From Rhodoferax_B sp049316285 (GTDB lineage: Bacteria > Pseudomonadota > Gammaproteobacteria > Burkholderiales > Burkholderiaceae_C): a stretch of 64,000 bases of DNA. The stretch's first letter is position 1, and each line of letters starts with the position of its first letter. The stretch spans positions 62,001 through 126,000 of the forward strand of contig NZ_JBMOXA010000012.1 in the NCBI RefSeq assembly GCF_049316285.1, read 5' to 3'. Below, one piece after another: positions 35,085 to 44,003 of this stretch. The notes under the pieces are model-generated. The model searched no databases, was not told the DNA's origin, and saw only the letters and a list, made by a program, of their open reading frames with translations. The position numbers and the translations under genes are program-made.

Positions 35085-35558
35085 ATGATGAATTCAAGCG
35101 ACACGCGCGTTTTTGATTGGCGCGACACATGGCTCGTCGGCCACGCGCAATTGGACGAAGAGCACCAGGCCTTCGCCCAATTGCTGGCGGCCTTGCTGGC
35201 CGCGCCCGACGACAGCCTGGCTGTTTGCCTGGACGAACTCATCAGCCACGCCAGCGCGCACTTCGCGGAGGAAGACGCCTGGATGCGCCGCCTGAACTTT
35301 CCGGCCCAGCAATGCCATATGGACGAACACGCTGCCGTGCTGCGCTCGGCGCTGGGCGTGCGCCAGCGACTCAACGGTGGCGAGATCCAACCTGCACGCC
35401 GTTTTGCCGCAGAACTTGCAGCCTGGTTTCCACCCCACGTGCAGCACCTCGACTCGGCGCTGGCCAGCTGGATCTGCAAGCAGGCCTGGAACGCCAAGCC
35501 ACTGGTTTTTCATTCACGCGCCCGTGCGGTCACTGCCGCAGCGCCCTCTTTTGTGTAG
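35085..35558 (+). CDS. Bacteriohemerythrin
   Basis: A 157-residue oxygen-binding four-helix bundle. The di-iron ligands of the hemerythrin family are all visible: H20 in VGHAQLDEEH, H59 and E63 (H-x3-E), H78 and H82 (H-x3-H), and H118 and D123 (H-x4-D). It is cytoplasmic. It lies just ahead of a Rieske oxygenase gene with only ten bases between them, so it may be co-transcribed and could supply or buffer oxygen for the ring-hydroxylating enzyme. That role is inference. Confidence 0.9.
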   Translation: MMNSSDTRVFDWRDTWLVGHAQLDEEHQAFAQLLAALLAAPDDSLAVCLDELISHASAHFAEEDAWMRRLNFPAQQCHMDEHAAVLRSALGVRQRLNGGEIQPARRFAAELAAWFPPHVQHLDSALASWICKQAWNAKPLVFHSRARAVTAAAPSFV

Positions 35559-35568
35559 GAACCTTTCC

Positions 35569-36888
35569 ATGATGACCAAAGAAGAAAACGATTTGATGTG
35601 CCGCGTGGAGGGTGATGCCCCCATGGGCCAGTTGATGCGCCGCCACTGGACACCGATCTGTTTGCTGGAGGAGGTGAGCGAGCCGGATGGCGACCCCGTG
35701 AAAGCACGCGCCTTTGGCGAAGACCTGGTGGTGTTCCGCGACAGCGACGGCCGCGTCGGCGTGATGGACGAACACTGTCCGCACCGTGGCGCCTCGCTGG
35801 TTTATGGCCGCAACGAAGAAGGTGGCCTACGCTGCCTGTACCACGGCTGGAAGATGGACGTGGAAGGCAATGTGCTGGAAATGGTGTCCGAGCCCGCGGC
35901 CAGCGGCATGGCCGAGAAGGTGAAACACAAGGCCTACCCCACGCAGGAGTGGGGCGGCATGGTCTGGGCCTACATGGGCCCGGCCGACAGCGTGCCCGCA
36001 TTCCAGCCGCCAGCCTGGGCGCCCACCGCCGATACACGCGTGAGCATCGCCAAGGTGCTGCTGCCCTGCAACTGGGCGCAGATCCTGGAAGGCGCGATTG
36101 ACTCGGCGCACAGCTCCAGCCTGCATTCGTCCGACATGGTGCCAGCGCGTGTCGATGGCGCCAAAGCCACCGAAAACACTTGGCTGCGCCCCAGCACCGA
36201 CAAGGCGCCGCGCATGCAGGTGCAGCGCACGGGCTACGGCTTTCGCTACGCCGCGCTGCGCCGCCCGATCAGCAACGCGGCGACCAACGATTACGTGCGC
36301 TCCACCGTGTTCGTGGCACCGGCCACGGCGCTGATTCCACCGAACAACCTCTACAACGTCGCCAACATCAATGTGCCTATGGACGACACCTCTACGGTGT
36401 TTTATTTCATGGCCTGGGGCCATCCGGCGCAGACGCCGGAGACCGAAACCTGGCGCAAATTCTTGCGCCAAACGGTGGGCATAGACCTGGACCAGCACTA
36501 CCGTCCGCTGCGCACCCAGGAAAACCGTTTCTGGCAGGACCGCCAGGCCATGAAGGCCGGCAACTTCACCGGCATCACCGGCTTCCCCAACCAGGATGTG
36601 GCTATGTGGCTGACCATGGGGCCGATTGCCGACCGCAGCCACGATCGGCTGGGTGCCAGCGACCTGGCCATCGTCGAATTCCGCAAACAAATGCTAGAGG
36701 CGGTGCAGGCGTTTCAACGCGGCGAGCCCGCCATCGGCACCGGTGACCTGGCGATTCCCGCCAGCGTCTGTGCGTTCCAGGCCATCGTGCCCAAGACCAC
36801 CGACTGGCGCGCGCACGACGTCAAATACATCTGGGCCAACGACGGCCCACACCCCGAAATGGAACCCTCTTACTCCGTGAAAGCTTGA
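35569..36888 (+). CDS. Rieske non-haem iron oxygenase, phthalate 4,5-dioxygenase type
   Basis: A 439-residue oxygenase alpha subunit. The Rieske [2Fe-2S] ligands are C70 and H72 (CPH) and C89 and H92 (CLYH). The mononuclear iron site is EGAIDSAHSSSLH with D178, H181 and H186, the pattern of phthalate dioxygenase (OphA2/Pht3). It should dihydroxylate an aromatic acid using electrons from the reductase encoded at 38925. AGGA lies eight bases ahead of the ATG at 35569. No beta subunit is present, as expected for the phthalate type. Vanillate and other aryl ether demethylases are related alternatives. Confidence 0.88.
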   Translation: MMTKEENDLMCRVEGDAPMGQLMRRHWTPICLLEEVSEPDGDPVKARAFGEDLVVFRDSDGRVGVMDEHCPHRGASLVYGRNEEGGLRCLYHGWKMDVEGNVLEMVSEPAASGMAEKVKHKAYPTQEWGGMVWAYMGPADSVPAFQPPAWAPTADTRVSIAKVLLPCNWAQILEGAIDSAHSSSLHSSDMVPARVDGAKATENTWLRPSTDKAPRMQVQRTGYGFRYAALRRPISNAATNDYVRSTVFVAPATALIPPNNLYNVANINVPMDDTSTVFYFMAWGHPAQTPETETWRKFLRQTVGIDLDQHYRPLRTQENRFWQDRQAMKAGNFTGITGFPNQDVAMWLTMGPIADRSHDRLGASDLAIVEFRKQMLEAVQAFQRGEPAIGTGDLAIPASVCAFQAIVPKTTDWRAHDVKYIWANDGPHPEMEPSYSVKA

Positions 36889-36890
36889 AC

Positions 36891-37880
36891 ATGGCCAAAC
36901 TGCAACTCTCCGTCGCCATGGGCGACTACGACCGAACACGTGCGCTGTTCGATGGCCGTGTGTTGATCGACGGTGTGGACCCGGTCTACATGCTGCTGAA
37001 CCCGGAAGAGATGTTCTTCCGCGCCATGCGCAGTGTGGATTTCGACATTGCCGAGCTGTCGTTCTCCAGCTACCTGGTGAAACATTCCAAAGGGGATTGC
37101 CCCTACATCGCGGTGCCTATCTTCTTGTCGCGGGCGTTCCGCCATACCTCGATCTACGTGCGCAAGGACCGCATACACAAGCCCGAAGATTTAAAAGGGC
37201 GCCGTGTCGGCCTGCCTGAATACCAGCTCACGGCCAACGTCTGGGCGCGTTCCATCCTGCAAGACGATTTTGGTGTGCGCCCCGAAGACATCACCTGGGT
37301 GCGCGGTGGCATAGACACACCCGGCCGGCCGGAAAAGATCAAACTGCAGTTGCCGCCCGATGTACGCGTGGAAGCCGCGCCCGAAGGCAGCACCATCTCC
37401 GAGCTGCTGGACCGCGGCGAGATCGACGGCTTCATAGGCCCGCGCCCACCGGGTGGCAAGGCGCTGCAGAACCCCAACATCGGCTGGCTGTTCGACGACC
37501 CCACCGCCGTCGCCAAGGACTACTACCGGCGCACCGGCATCTTCCCCATCATGCACGTGGTGGGCATACGCAAAGAGCTCGCCCAGCAACACCCCTGGCT
37601 GCCGGGCGCGGTGGTGAAAGCCTTCAGCCAATCCAAGGCCGCAGCACTGGCCTTGCTGGGCGACACCTCCGCCACCAAGGTCACCTTGCCGTTTGTCGAA
37701 GAACAGCTCAAGGCGGCACGTGAAAGCATGGGCGACGACTACTGGTCCTACGGCGTGGCGCCTGCGCGCAAGACGCTGGAAGCCTTTGTGCGCCACCACC
37801 ATGCACAGGGACTGTCGGAACGTTTGGTGGCGGTGGAAGAGCTGTTCCATCCGGCCACCTACGAGAGCTACAGCATCTAG
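36891..37880 (+). CDS. 4,5-dihydroxyphthalate decarboxylase-like protein (Pht5/OphC family)
   Basis: A 329-residue protein with the periplasmic-binding-protein-like fold shared by 4,5-dihydroxyphthalate decarboxylases: RTRALFDGRVLIDGV, FDIAELSFSSYL, FRHTSIYVRKD, DLKGRRVGLPEYQLTANVWARSIL. It has no signal peptide, consistent with a cytoplasmic enzyme rather than a receptor. In the phthalate pathway this enzyme turns 4,5-dihydroxyphthalate into protocatechuate. It sits between the oxygenase and reductase genes, which supports this assignment. The exact substrate may be a phthalate relative. Confidence 0.82.
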   Translation: MAKLQLSVAMGDYDRTRALFDGRVLIDGVDPVYMLLNPEEMFFRAMRSVDFDIAELSFSSYLVKHSKGDCPYIAVPIFLSRAFRHTSIYVRKDRIHKPEDLKGRRVGLPEYQLTANVWARSILQDDFGVRPEDITWVRGGIDTPGRPEKIKLQLPPDVRVEAAPEGSTISELLDRGEIDGFIGPRPPGGKALQNPNIGWLFDDPTAVAKDYYRRTGIFPIMHVVGIRKELAQQHPWLPGAVVKAFSQSKAAALALLGDTSATKVTLPFVEEQLKAARESMGDDYWSYGVAPARKTLEAFVRHHHAQGLSERLVAVEELFHPATYESYSI

Positions 37881-37922
37881 ACCTCAGCTTCCCCGCCCCA
37901 CATAACAACAGGAGACAAACAC

Positions 37923-38906
37923 ATGAACACTTCACGCCTTTCCCAAGCCCTCAGCGCCGCAGCCCTGGCCTGCGCCACACTGGCCGCTCCGCTGGCCAGC
38001 CAAGCCCAGGACTTTCCATCGAAACCGGTGCGCCTGGTTGTGCCTTATTCGCCCGGTGGTCTGCCCGACACAGTGGCGCGCATCGTCTCGCAGCGTTTGC
38101 AGGAAGGCCTGGGCCAGACCGTGGTGGTGGAGAACAAGCCAGGCGGCAGCGGCGCCGTGGCCGCCGGTGTGTTGGCGCAGTCTCCAGCGGACGGCTACAC
38201 CTTGATGCTGACCGACGGCCCGATGCTGGCCATCACTCCGCTGGTGGTCAAGAAGATGTCTTACGACCCCGAGAAAGACTTCGTGCCGGTGTCGCTTGTA
38301 GGGGTTGCGCCCTTGTACCTGGCGGTGAATGCCAGCGTCAAAGCCAACACACTGGATGAGTTGATCGCGCAAGCCAAAGCCGCACCAGGGCAGATGAATT
38401 ACGGTTCGTCCGGACTGGGCAGCATCCACCATTTGACGGCCGAGGCCATGAACCACGGCCTGGGCATCAACGTGACCCATGTGCCGTTCAAAGGCAGTGC
38501 CAACTCCATTCCTGCACTGGTGGGAGGCCAGGTCGACATGGCATTTGCCTCGCCACCGTCGCTGATGGGTTTTGTGAAATCGGGCAAGGTGAAGTTGCTC
38601 GCCATTAACTCGGCCAAACGCTCGCCACTGACACCCGATGTGCCGACGCTGGGCGAGCGTATTCCGGGCTTTGACTTTGCGTTTAATGTCGCCGTGCTGG
38701 CCAAGGTGGGTACACCACCTGCAGTGGTGCAGCGCCTCAGCAGCGAGTTTGCCAAGGCCGTGAAGTACCCAGAAGTGGTGCAGAAGCTGGAAACCGCCGG
38801 CGTGGACCCCATAGGCGGTTCACCCGAGCAGTTGGCGACCGCACTGCGCTCGGAGGCCAAGCGTGTGCAGGACGCGGCCAAACGCGCCGACCTGAAAGCC
38901 GATTGA
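37923..38906 (+). CDS. Bug/TctC-family periplasmic binding protein
   Basis: A 327-residue Bug receptor with a signal peptide ending near SQAQ (about residue 29) and the motifs PYSPGGLPDTVAR, ENKPGGSGAVAA and ADGYT. GGAGACAAACAC precedes the ATG. Embedded in the phthalate-like operon, it probably binds the aromatic acid substrate. As with the other three receptors in this window, the membrane subunits TctA and TctB are not nearby and must be supplied from elsewhere, if used. Confidence 0.9.
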   Translation: MNTSRLSQALSAAALACATLAAPLASQAQDFPSKPVRLVVPYSPGGLPDTVARIVSQRLQEGLGQTVVVENKPGGSGAVAAGVLAQSPADGYTLMLTDGPMLAITPLVVKKMSYDPEKDFVPVSLVGVAPLYLAVNASVKANTLDELIAQAKAAPGQMNYGSSGLGSIHHLTAEAMNHGLGINVTHVPFKGSANSIPALVGGQVDMAFASPPSLMGFVKSGKVKLLAINSAKRSPLTPDVPTLGERIPGFDFAFNVAVLAKVGTPPAVVQRLSSEFAKAVKYPEVVQKLETAGVDPIGGSPEQLATALRSEAKRVQDAAKRADLKAD

Positions 38907-38924
38907 TAGAAAGCCGCCACTGCC

Positions 38925-39905
38925 ATGCAATCCCAGAACAGCGCCGACCTCCACGCCGACACCCCCATGCCGCTGCGGGTGGACCGCGCCTACGATGTGG
39001 CCCTGGGCCTTAGGTCGTTTGAACTGATGCTGCCCGATGGCGCGGCGCTGCCAGAATTCACCCCCGGTGCCCACATCAAGGTCCAGACGCCCAACGGCCT
39101 GCTGCGCAAATACTCGCTTTGTAATGCCCCGGAAGAACGCCACCGCTACGTCATCACCGTCAAGCGTGAAGAGCTGAGCCGTGGCGGCTCGGCCAGCATG
39201 CATGACGATCTGAAAGTCGGCGACACCTTGCCCACGTCGCTGCCCGACAACGCCTTTCCCCTGGTCGACAACGCCAAGGCCTACCTTTTTATTGCGGGCG
39301 GCATTGGCATCACGCCGCTGCTGTCCATGATTCGCTCGTTCGGCGATCTGGCGCCCGCCCCCTGGAAGCTGATCTACCTCTCACGTTTTGCCAACACCAC
39401 CGCCTTCCTCGACGAACTGGGCCAGCCCGGGTGGAAGAAGAACGTGAAGATCCACCACAGTGAAGGCCAGCCCGACCAGGAGTTCGATCTGTGGCCGGCG
39501 TTGGAAAAGCCCAATACCGCCCACGTCTATTGCTGCGGCCCGCGCCCACTGATGGAAGCCGTGCGCGACATGACCGGCCACTGGTCACCCAAGAACATCC
39601 ACTTCGAGAGCTTTGACGAAGGCGGCAAAACCCTGCCCGACGACAAAGCGTTTCAAGTGCGCCTGGCGCGCAGCGGCCAAAGTTTTGAGGTGCCCGTGGG
39701 CATGTCGATTCTGGGCGCCATGCGGGCGCACGGCTGCAATACCGCATCGTCCTGCGAAAGCGGCACCTGCGGCACCTGCCGCACCGGCTTGCTGGAAGGT
39801 GAGGCCGACCACCGCGACATGGTGTTGATGCCAGAAGAAATGGACCGCCACATCATGGTCTGTGTGTCGCGCGCCAAGTCGGCCGAACTGGTGTTGGACC
39901 TGTGA
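38925..39905 (+). CDS. Phthalate dioxygenase reductase-like flavoprotein (PDR/VanB family)
   Basis: A 326-residue reductase in the phthalate dioxygenase reductase order: an FMN domain with RKYSLCN at 61-67, an NAD(H) domain with AGGIGITPLLSM at 124-135, and a C-terminal plant-type ferredoxin with C277, C282, C285 and C313. It passes electrons from NADH to the Rieske oxygenase encoded upstream. The stop overlaps the next start by one base (TGATG). Related VanB reductases serve vanillate demethylase; the neighbours favour a phthalate-type role. Confidence 0.92.
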   Translation: MQSQNSADLHADTPMPLRVDRAYDVALGLRSFELMLPDGAALPEFTPGAHIKVQTPNGLLRKYSLCNAPEERHRYVITVKREELSRGGSASMHDDLKVGDTLPTSLPDNAFPLVDNAKAYLFIAGGIGITPLLSMIRSFGDLAPAPWKLIYLSRFANTTAFLDELGQPGWKKNVKIHHSEGQPDQEFDLWPALEKPNTAHVYCCGPRPLMEAVRDMTGHWSPKNIHFESFDEGGKTLPDDKAFQVRLARSGQSFEVPVGMSILGAMRAHGCNTASSCESGTCGTCRTGLLEGEADHRDMVLMPEEMDRHIMVCVSRAKSAELVLDL

Positions 39906-41110
39906 TGCCTCAAACCCTGCCCGCCCGCCCCCTCAGATTAGGCGTTGCCGGCCTGGGGCGCGCCTTCACCCTGATGCTGCCGACCTTTGTGGCTGACACC
40001 CGCATCCAGCTTGTCGCGGCCTGCGACCCACGCCAGGAGGCGCGCCAGCAGTTTGCCAAAGACTTCAACGCGCCGGTGTTTGACAACATCGCAGCCCTGG
40101 CCGCAGAGCCCACGGTAGACGCCATCTACATCGCCAGCCCGCACCAGTTCCACGCCGAACACACAGGTATTGCCGCCGCCCATGGCAAACACGTGCTGGT
40201 GGAGAAGCCCATGGCCTTGAGCCTGGACGAGTGCAACGCAATGATCAAAAGTTGCGCCGATGCGGGCGTGCACCTGATCGTCGGCCATTGCCACAGCTTC
40301 GACACCCCGTATCTGCGCACACGCGAACTGGTGCAGGGCGGCAGCCTGGGCCGCGTGCGCATGGTTCACGCACTCAACTACACCGACTTCCTGTACCGCC
40401 CGCGCAGGCCCGAAGAACTGCGCACCGAGGACGGTGGCGGGGTGGTCTTCAGCCAGGCCGCGCACCAGGTGGACGTGGTGCGCCTGCTGGTCGGCGGCAA
40501 CGTCACCAGCGTGCGCGCGGTCACCGGCAACTGGGAACCGCAGCGCAACACCGAAGGGGCCTATTCGGCGCTGTTATGGTTTGACAACGGCGCCTTTGCC
40601 AGCCTGACCTATAGCGGCTACGGGCATTTTGATTCTGACGAATGGTGCGGCTGGCGTGGTGAACTCGGCGCCGTCAAAGACGCCGCGGCCTATGGCGCGG
40701 CGCGGCGCCGCCTGGCGGCCGTGCAGTCGCCGGCGGAAGAGGCGGCCGCCAAAGCCGCGGCCACCTACGGCGGCCCGACCTACCAGGCGCAGGGCGCGGC
40801 GGGCATGCCGGGCGCCACACAGCCGGCCGCGCACCAGCACTTCGGCCCCATCGTGGTGAGCTGCGAACGTGGCGACATCCGCCCCCTGCCCGAGGGCTTG
40901 TGGGTCTACGGCAATGCCTTGCGAGAACACCATCCATTGCCCGCCCCCAGCGTGCCGCGCGCCGAGGTGCTGGATGAGCTGGTTGCGGCGGTGTTGCACA
41001 ACACCACCCCGCTGCACAACGGCCAGTGGGCTCGCGCCACGTTGGAGGTTTGCCTGGCGCTGCTGGCGTCGGCCGAACAGCAGCGTGAAGTGCGGCTCGG
41101 CGCCGCATAA
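39905..41110 (+). CDS. Gfo/Idh/MocA dehydrogenase, cis-dihydrodiol phthalate dehydrogenase-like (Pht4/OphB)
   Basis: A 401-residue oxidoreductase with an N-terminal Rossmann fold (LGVAGLGRA near residue 12) and the EKPMAL motif near 100 that is diagnostic of Gfo/Idh/MocA proteins. Phthalate cis-4,5-dihydrodiol dehydrogenases (Pht4, OphB) belong to this superfamily. With oxygenase, reductase and decarboxylase genes in the same operon, this role is likely. An Ala-rich insertion at about 255-300 is a loop region. It is the last gene of the operon; no clear hairpin follows. Confidence 0.82.
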   Translation: MPQTLPARPLRLGVAGLGRAFTLMLPTFVADTRIQLVAACDPRQEARQQFAKDFNAPVFDNIAALAAEPTVDAIYIASPHQFHAEHTGIAAAHGKHVLVEKPMALSLDECNAMIKSCADAGVHLIVGHCHSFDTPYLRTRELVQGGSLGRVRMVHALNYTDFLYRPRRPEELRTEDGGGVVFSQAAHQVDVVRLLVGGNVTSVRAVTGNWEPQRNTEGAYSALLWFDNGAFASLTYSGYGHFDSDEWCGWRGELGAVKDAAAYGAARRRLAAVQSPAEEAAAKAAATYGGPTYQAQGAAGMPGATQPAAHQHFGPIVVSCERGDIRPLPEGLWVYGNALREHHPLPAPSVPRAEVLDELVAAVLHNTTPLHNGQWARATLEVCLALLASAEQQREVRLGAA

Positions 41111-41180
41111 CAGCGGCGCAAGACAGGCCACACATCCCTGTAACAGGTAGGTGATTGCGGCCATTTTTCGAATCTCGCGG

Positions 41181-41198
41181 TTGATAATCGTTCTCAAC
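41181..41198 (+). promoter_or_regulatory. Fur box ahead of the ferric-iron ABC operon
   Basis: TTGATAATCGTTCTCAAC at 41181-41198 matches the Fur consensus pattern (GATAAT followed by a GTTCTCA-like half), giving an imperfect palindrome about 63 bases upstream of the fbpA-like start. Fur would repress the operon when Fe(II) is plentiful. The rest of the gap after the previous gene (41111-41180) shows only a small CCTGT/ACAGG palindrome near 41140. Confidence 0.75.
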
Positions 41199-41260
41199 AT
41201 GTGGCGCACACCTCGCGGTGTGCGCTTTTCGTTATAGATCGAAATCATCTGGGAGAAACC

Positions 41261-42298
41261 ATGGGCCAACCTACCGTCAAGCACTTCACCGGCGCCTTCG
41301 CATTGATGGCGGCCAGCGTCATGCCTGCCTTTGCCCAAGGGGAAGTCACGCTCTACACCACGCGTGAAGCCGGTCTGGTACAGCCGCTGCTGACGGCGTT
41401 TACCGCCACCACCGGCACCAAGGTGAACACGGTGTTTGTCAAGGACGGCCTGCTGGAACGCGTCAAGGCCGAAGGCGCGCGTTCGCCCGCCGACGTGTTG
41501 ATGACGGTGGACATTGGCAACCTGATGGACCTGGTCGAGGGCGGCGTGACGCAGCCGGTGAAGTCCGCCGGCTTGAACAGCGCCATCCCCGCCAACCTGC
41601 GCGGCGCCGATGGCCAGTGGTTTGCCCTGTCGCTGCGCGCCCGTGTGTTGTATGCCGACAAAGACCTGAAGCTCGGCGCCTTCCGCTACGAAGACCTGGC
41701 CGACCCGAAGTGGAAGGGCAAGGTCTGCATCCGCGCCGGCCAGCACCCCTACAACACCGCCTTGGTGGCTTCTATGATTGCGCACGACGGCGAGGCCAAG
41801 ACCGAGCAATGGCTGCAGGGTGTGAAGGCCAACCTGGCACGCAAAGCCACCGGCGGCGACCGCGATGTGGCGCGCGACATTCTGGGCGGCATCTGTGATG
41901 TGGGCCTGGCCAACTCGTATTACGTGGGCCAGATGAAGTCGGCCAAGGAAGGCACAGACGCACGCAAGTGGGGCGACGCCATCCAGGTGGTGCGCCCGAC
42001 CTTTGCCAACGGCAAATCGGGTGGCACCCACGTCAACATCAGCGGCGCATCGGTGGCCAAGAACGCACCGAACCGCGACAACGCCGTCAAGCTGCTGGAG
42101 TTCCTGGTGTCTGAATCGGCCCAGGCCTTGTACGCTGACGCCAACTACGAATACCCGGTGCGCAAGGGTGTGGCCCTGGACCCCATCATCGGCAAAACCA
42201 TTGGTGAGCTGAAGGTCGATCCGCTGCCCTTGACCGAGATTGCCAAACACCGCAAACAAGCCAGTGTGCTGATAGACAAGGTTGGCTTCGACAAGTAA
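41261..42298 (+). CDS. fbpA: Ferric-iron ABC transporter periplasmic binding protein (FbpA/FutA)
   Basis: A 345-residue iron-binding protein. The signal peptide ends at MPAFAQ near residue 26, and the mature part begins GEVTLYTTREAGLVQPLL as in FutA/FbpA. The C-lobe Tyr-rich region LANSYYVGQMK supplies the tyrosine iron ligands. GGGAGAAACC precedes the ATG, and a Fur box lies upstream. It should carry Fe(III) to the permease and ATPase encoded immediately downstream. Confidence 0.92.
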   Translation: MGQPTVKHFTGAFALMAASVMPAFAQGEVTLYTTREAGLVQPLLTAFTATTGTKVNTVFVKDGLLERVKAEGARSPADVLMTVDIGNLMDLVEGGVTQPVKSAGLNSAIPANLRGADGQWFALSLRARVLYADKDLKLGAFRYEDLADPKWKGKVCIRAGQHPYNTALVASMIAHDGEAKTEQWLQGVKANLARKATGGDRDVARDILGGICDVGLANSYYVGQMKSAKEGTDARKWGDAIQVVRPTFANGKSGGTHVNISGASVAKNAPNRDNAVKLLEFLVSESAQALYADANYEYPVRKGVALDPIIGKTIGELKVDPLPLTEIAKHRKQASVLIDKVGFDK

Positions 42299-42299
42299 T

Positions 42300-44003
42300 G
42301 TGCCGCCCGCCCCGCTGCTGGGGCGTTTGAAATTGCCGCCACGGCTGCATGCTGTAGGCGGCATTTGGCGTTTGGCCACGCTGCTGATTGCGCTGGCGGT
42401 ATTGATGCCGGTGCTATCGCTGGCCTGGATGGCGCTGGGTGGCGACTTCGCCCACTGGGCGCATCTGGCGCAACACGTGTTGCCACAGGCCGCGCTCAAC
42501 ACCGCCCTGCTGCTCGCCGGGGTAGGTGTGCTGGTGCTGCTGGTAGGCACTGGTTGTGCCTGGCTGGTGACGGCCTACAGCTTCCCCGGGCGCAGCGTGC
42601 TGCACTGGGCGTTGTTGCTGCCGCTGGCCATGCCGACCTACATCGTGGCCTTTGCCTACCTCGATCTGCTGCACCCGATTGGCCCCGTGCAAGGGGCCAT
42701 ACGCTGGCTGCTGGGTTTTGACTCGCCGCGCCAGTTTCGCCTGCCCGATTTACGCTCCATGGGTGGTGCCATCTTTGTGCTCGGCTTTGTGCTCTACCCC
42801 TATGTGTACCTGGCGGCGCGGGCCATGTTCATCACGCAGCCCGCACACCTGCTGGAAGCCGCACGCACCCTGGGCGAAGGCCGCTGGGGCGCGTTTCGTC
42901 GCGTCGCCTTGCCGATGGCGCGGCCGGCCCTGGCGGTGGGCCTGAGCCTGGCCTTGCTGGAGACGCTGAACGACATTGGCGCCTCTGAATTCCTCGGCGT
43001 CAACACCTTGACCGTGGCCATCTACACCACCTGGATCACACGCTCCGACCTGGCCGGTGCGGCGCAGATCGCCTGCACCATGATGCTGTTTGTGGTGGCC
43101 CTGGTCGCGCTGGAGCGCCATGGCCGACGGCACCGCCAGTTTGGTTCGGTGCAACGCATGCGCGCCATCATCCCCCAGCGGCTCTCGGGTGCCAAGGGCT
43201 GGGCCGCCACGGCGGCGGCCACGGCACCGGTGGTGATTGGCTTCGGCGCGCCAGCGGCTTATCTGGTGTCTGAGACCGTCAAGCGTTTGTTACAAGGCTA
43301 CCGGCCCTCGGCCGGCTTGGGGTCCAGCCTGGGCAACACCCTGGGCCTGGCGCTGGGCGTGACCTGCATCGCCGTGCTCAGCGGGCTGGTGGTGGCCTGG
43401 GCTTGCCGGCGCATAGGCTCACGCCCCAGCGCCAGCCATTGGCAGGCACGGGCGGCGTCTCTGGGCTATGCCATTCCTGGCACCGTGCTGGCCATTGGTC
43501 TGCTCACACCGGCCCTGTTTGTGGATGCACAACTGGCCGATCTGCTGCGCCTGCCGGGCTTGCCCTTGATGGGCCTGGGCGCGGTGCTCGCGGCCGCCTG
43601 CGTGATCCGCTTCCTGGCCATGCCCATAGGCGGCATTGAAGCCGGCCTGGCACGTATTCCCGCGACGCTGGAACAAGCCGCGCGCCTGCTGGGCGAAACC
43701 GCCACCGGCACGCTGCGCCGCGTGCACTTGCCGCTGCTGCGCCCAGCCATCACCGTGGGCGCGCTGCTGGTGTTTGTCGACACCATGAAGGAGCTGCCCG
43801 CCACACTGCTGCTGCGTCCCGCCAACTTCGACACCCTGGCCACCTGGCTTTACGCCGAGGCCGCGCGCGGCACCTATGAAGAGGGCGCCATCGCCGCGTT
43901 GTTGATTGTGCTGGCGGGCCTGCTGCCCGTGGTGGTGCTCGCACGCACACAGCTCGGCTCCGCCACCGCAGAAGCCGCCAACCCGTTAGAGAATCTGTCA
44001 TGA
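42300..44003 (+). CDS. fbpB: Ferric-iron ABC transporter permease (FbpB-like, fused double permease)
   Basis: A 567-residue inner-membrane protein of two fused permease halves, each with the EAA coupling loop: EAARTLGEGRWGAFRRVALPMARP near residue 190 (split by Ala/Gly variation) and EQAARLLGETATGTLRRVHLPLLRP near 460. There are about twelve hydrophobic helices. The GTG at 42300 is one base after the fbpA stop; a TTG at 42282 is also possible. It forms the channel for iron import with FbpC. Confidence 0.88.
   Translation: MPPAPLLGRLKLPPRLHAVGGIWRLATLLIALAVLMPVLSLAWMALGGDFAHWAHLAQHVLPQAALNTALLLAGVGVLVLLVGTGCAWLVTAYSFPGRSVLHWALLLPLAMPTYIVAFAYLDLLHPIGPVQGAIRWLLGFDSPRQFRLPDLRSMGGAIFVLGFVLYPYVYLAARAMFITQPAHLLEAARTLGEGRWGAFRRVALPMARPALAVGLSLALLETLNDIGASEFLGVNTLTVAIYTTWITRSDLAGAAQIACTMMLFVVALVALERHGRRHRQFGSVQRMRAIIPQRLSGAKGWAATAAATAPVVIGFGAPAAYLVSETVKRLLQGYRPSAGLGSSLGNTLGLALGVTCIAVLSGLVVAWACRRIGSRPSASHWQARAASLGYAIPGTVLAIGLLTPALFVDAQLADLLRLPGLPLMGLGAVLAAACVIRFLAMPIGGIEAGLARIPATLEQAARLLGETATGTLRRVHLPLLRPAITVGALLVFVDTMKELPATLLLRPANFDTLATWLYAEAARGTYEEGAIAALLIVLAGLLPVVVLARTQLGSATAEAANPLENLS

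Noticed and set aside
40574..42550. 658-residue minus-strand frame
   Set aside because: Antisense to the dehydrogenase and fbpA genes and spans their intergenic Fur box; no recognisable domain.
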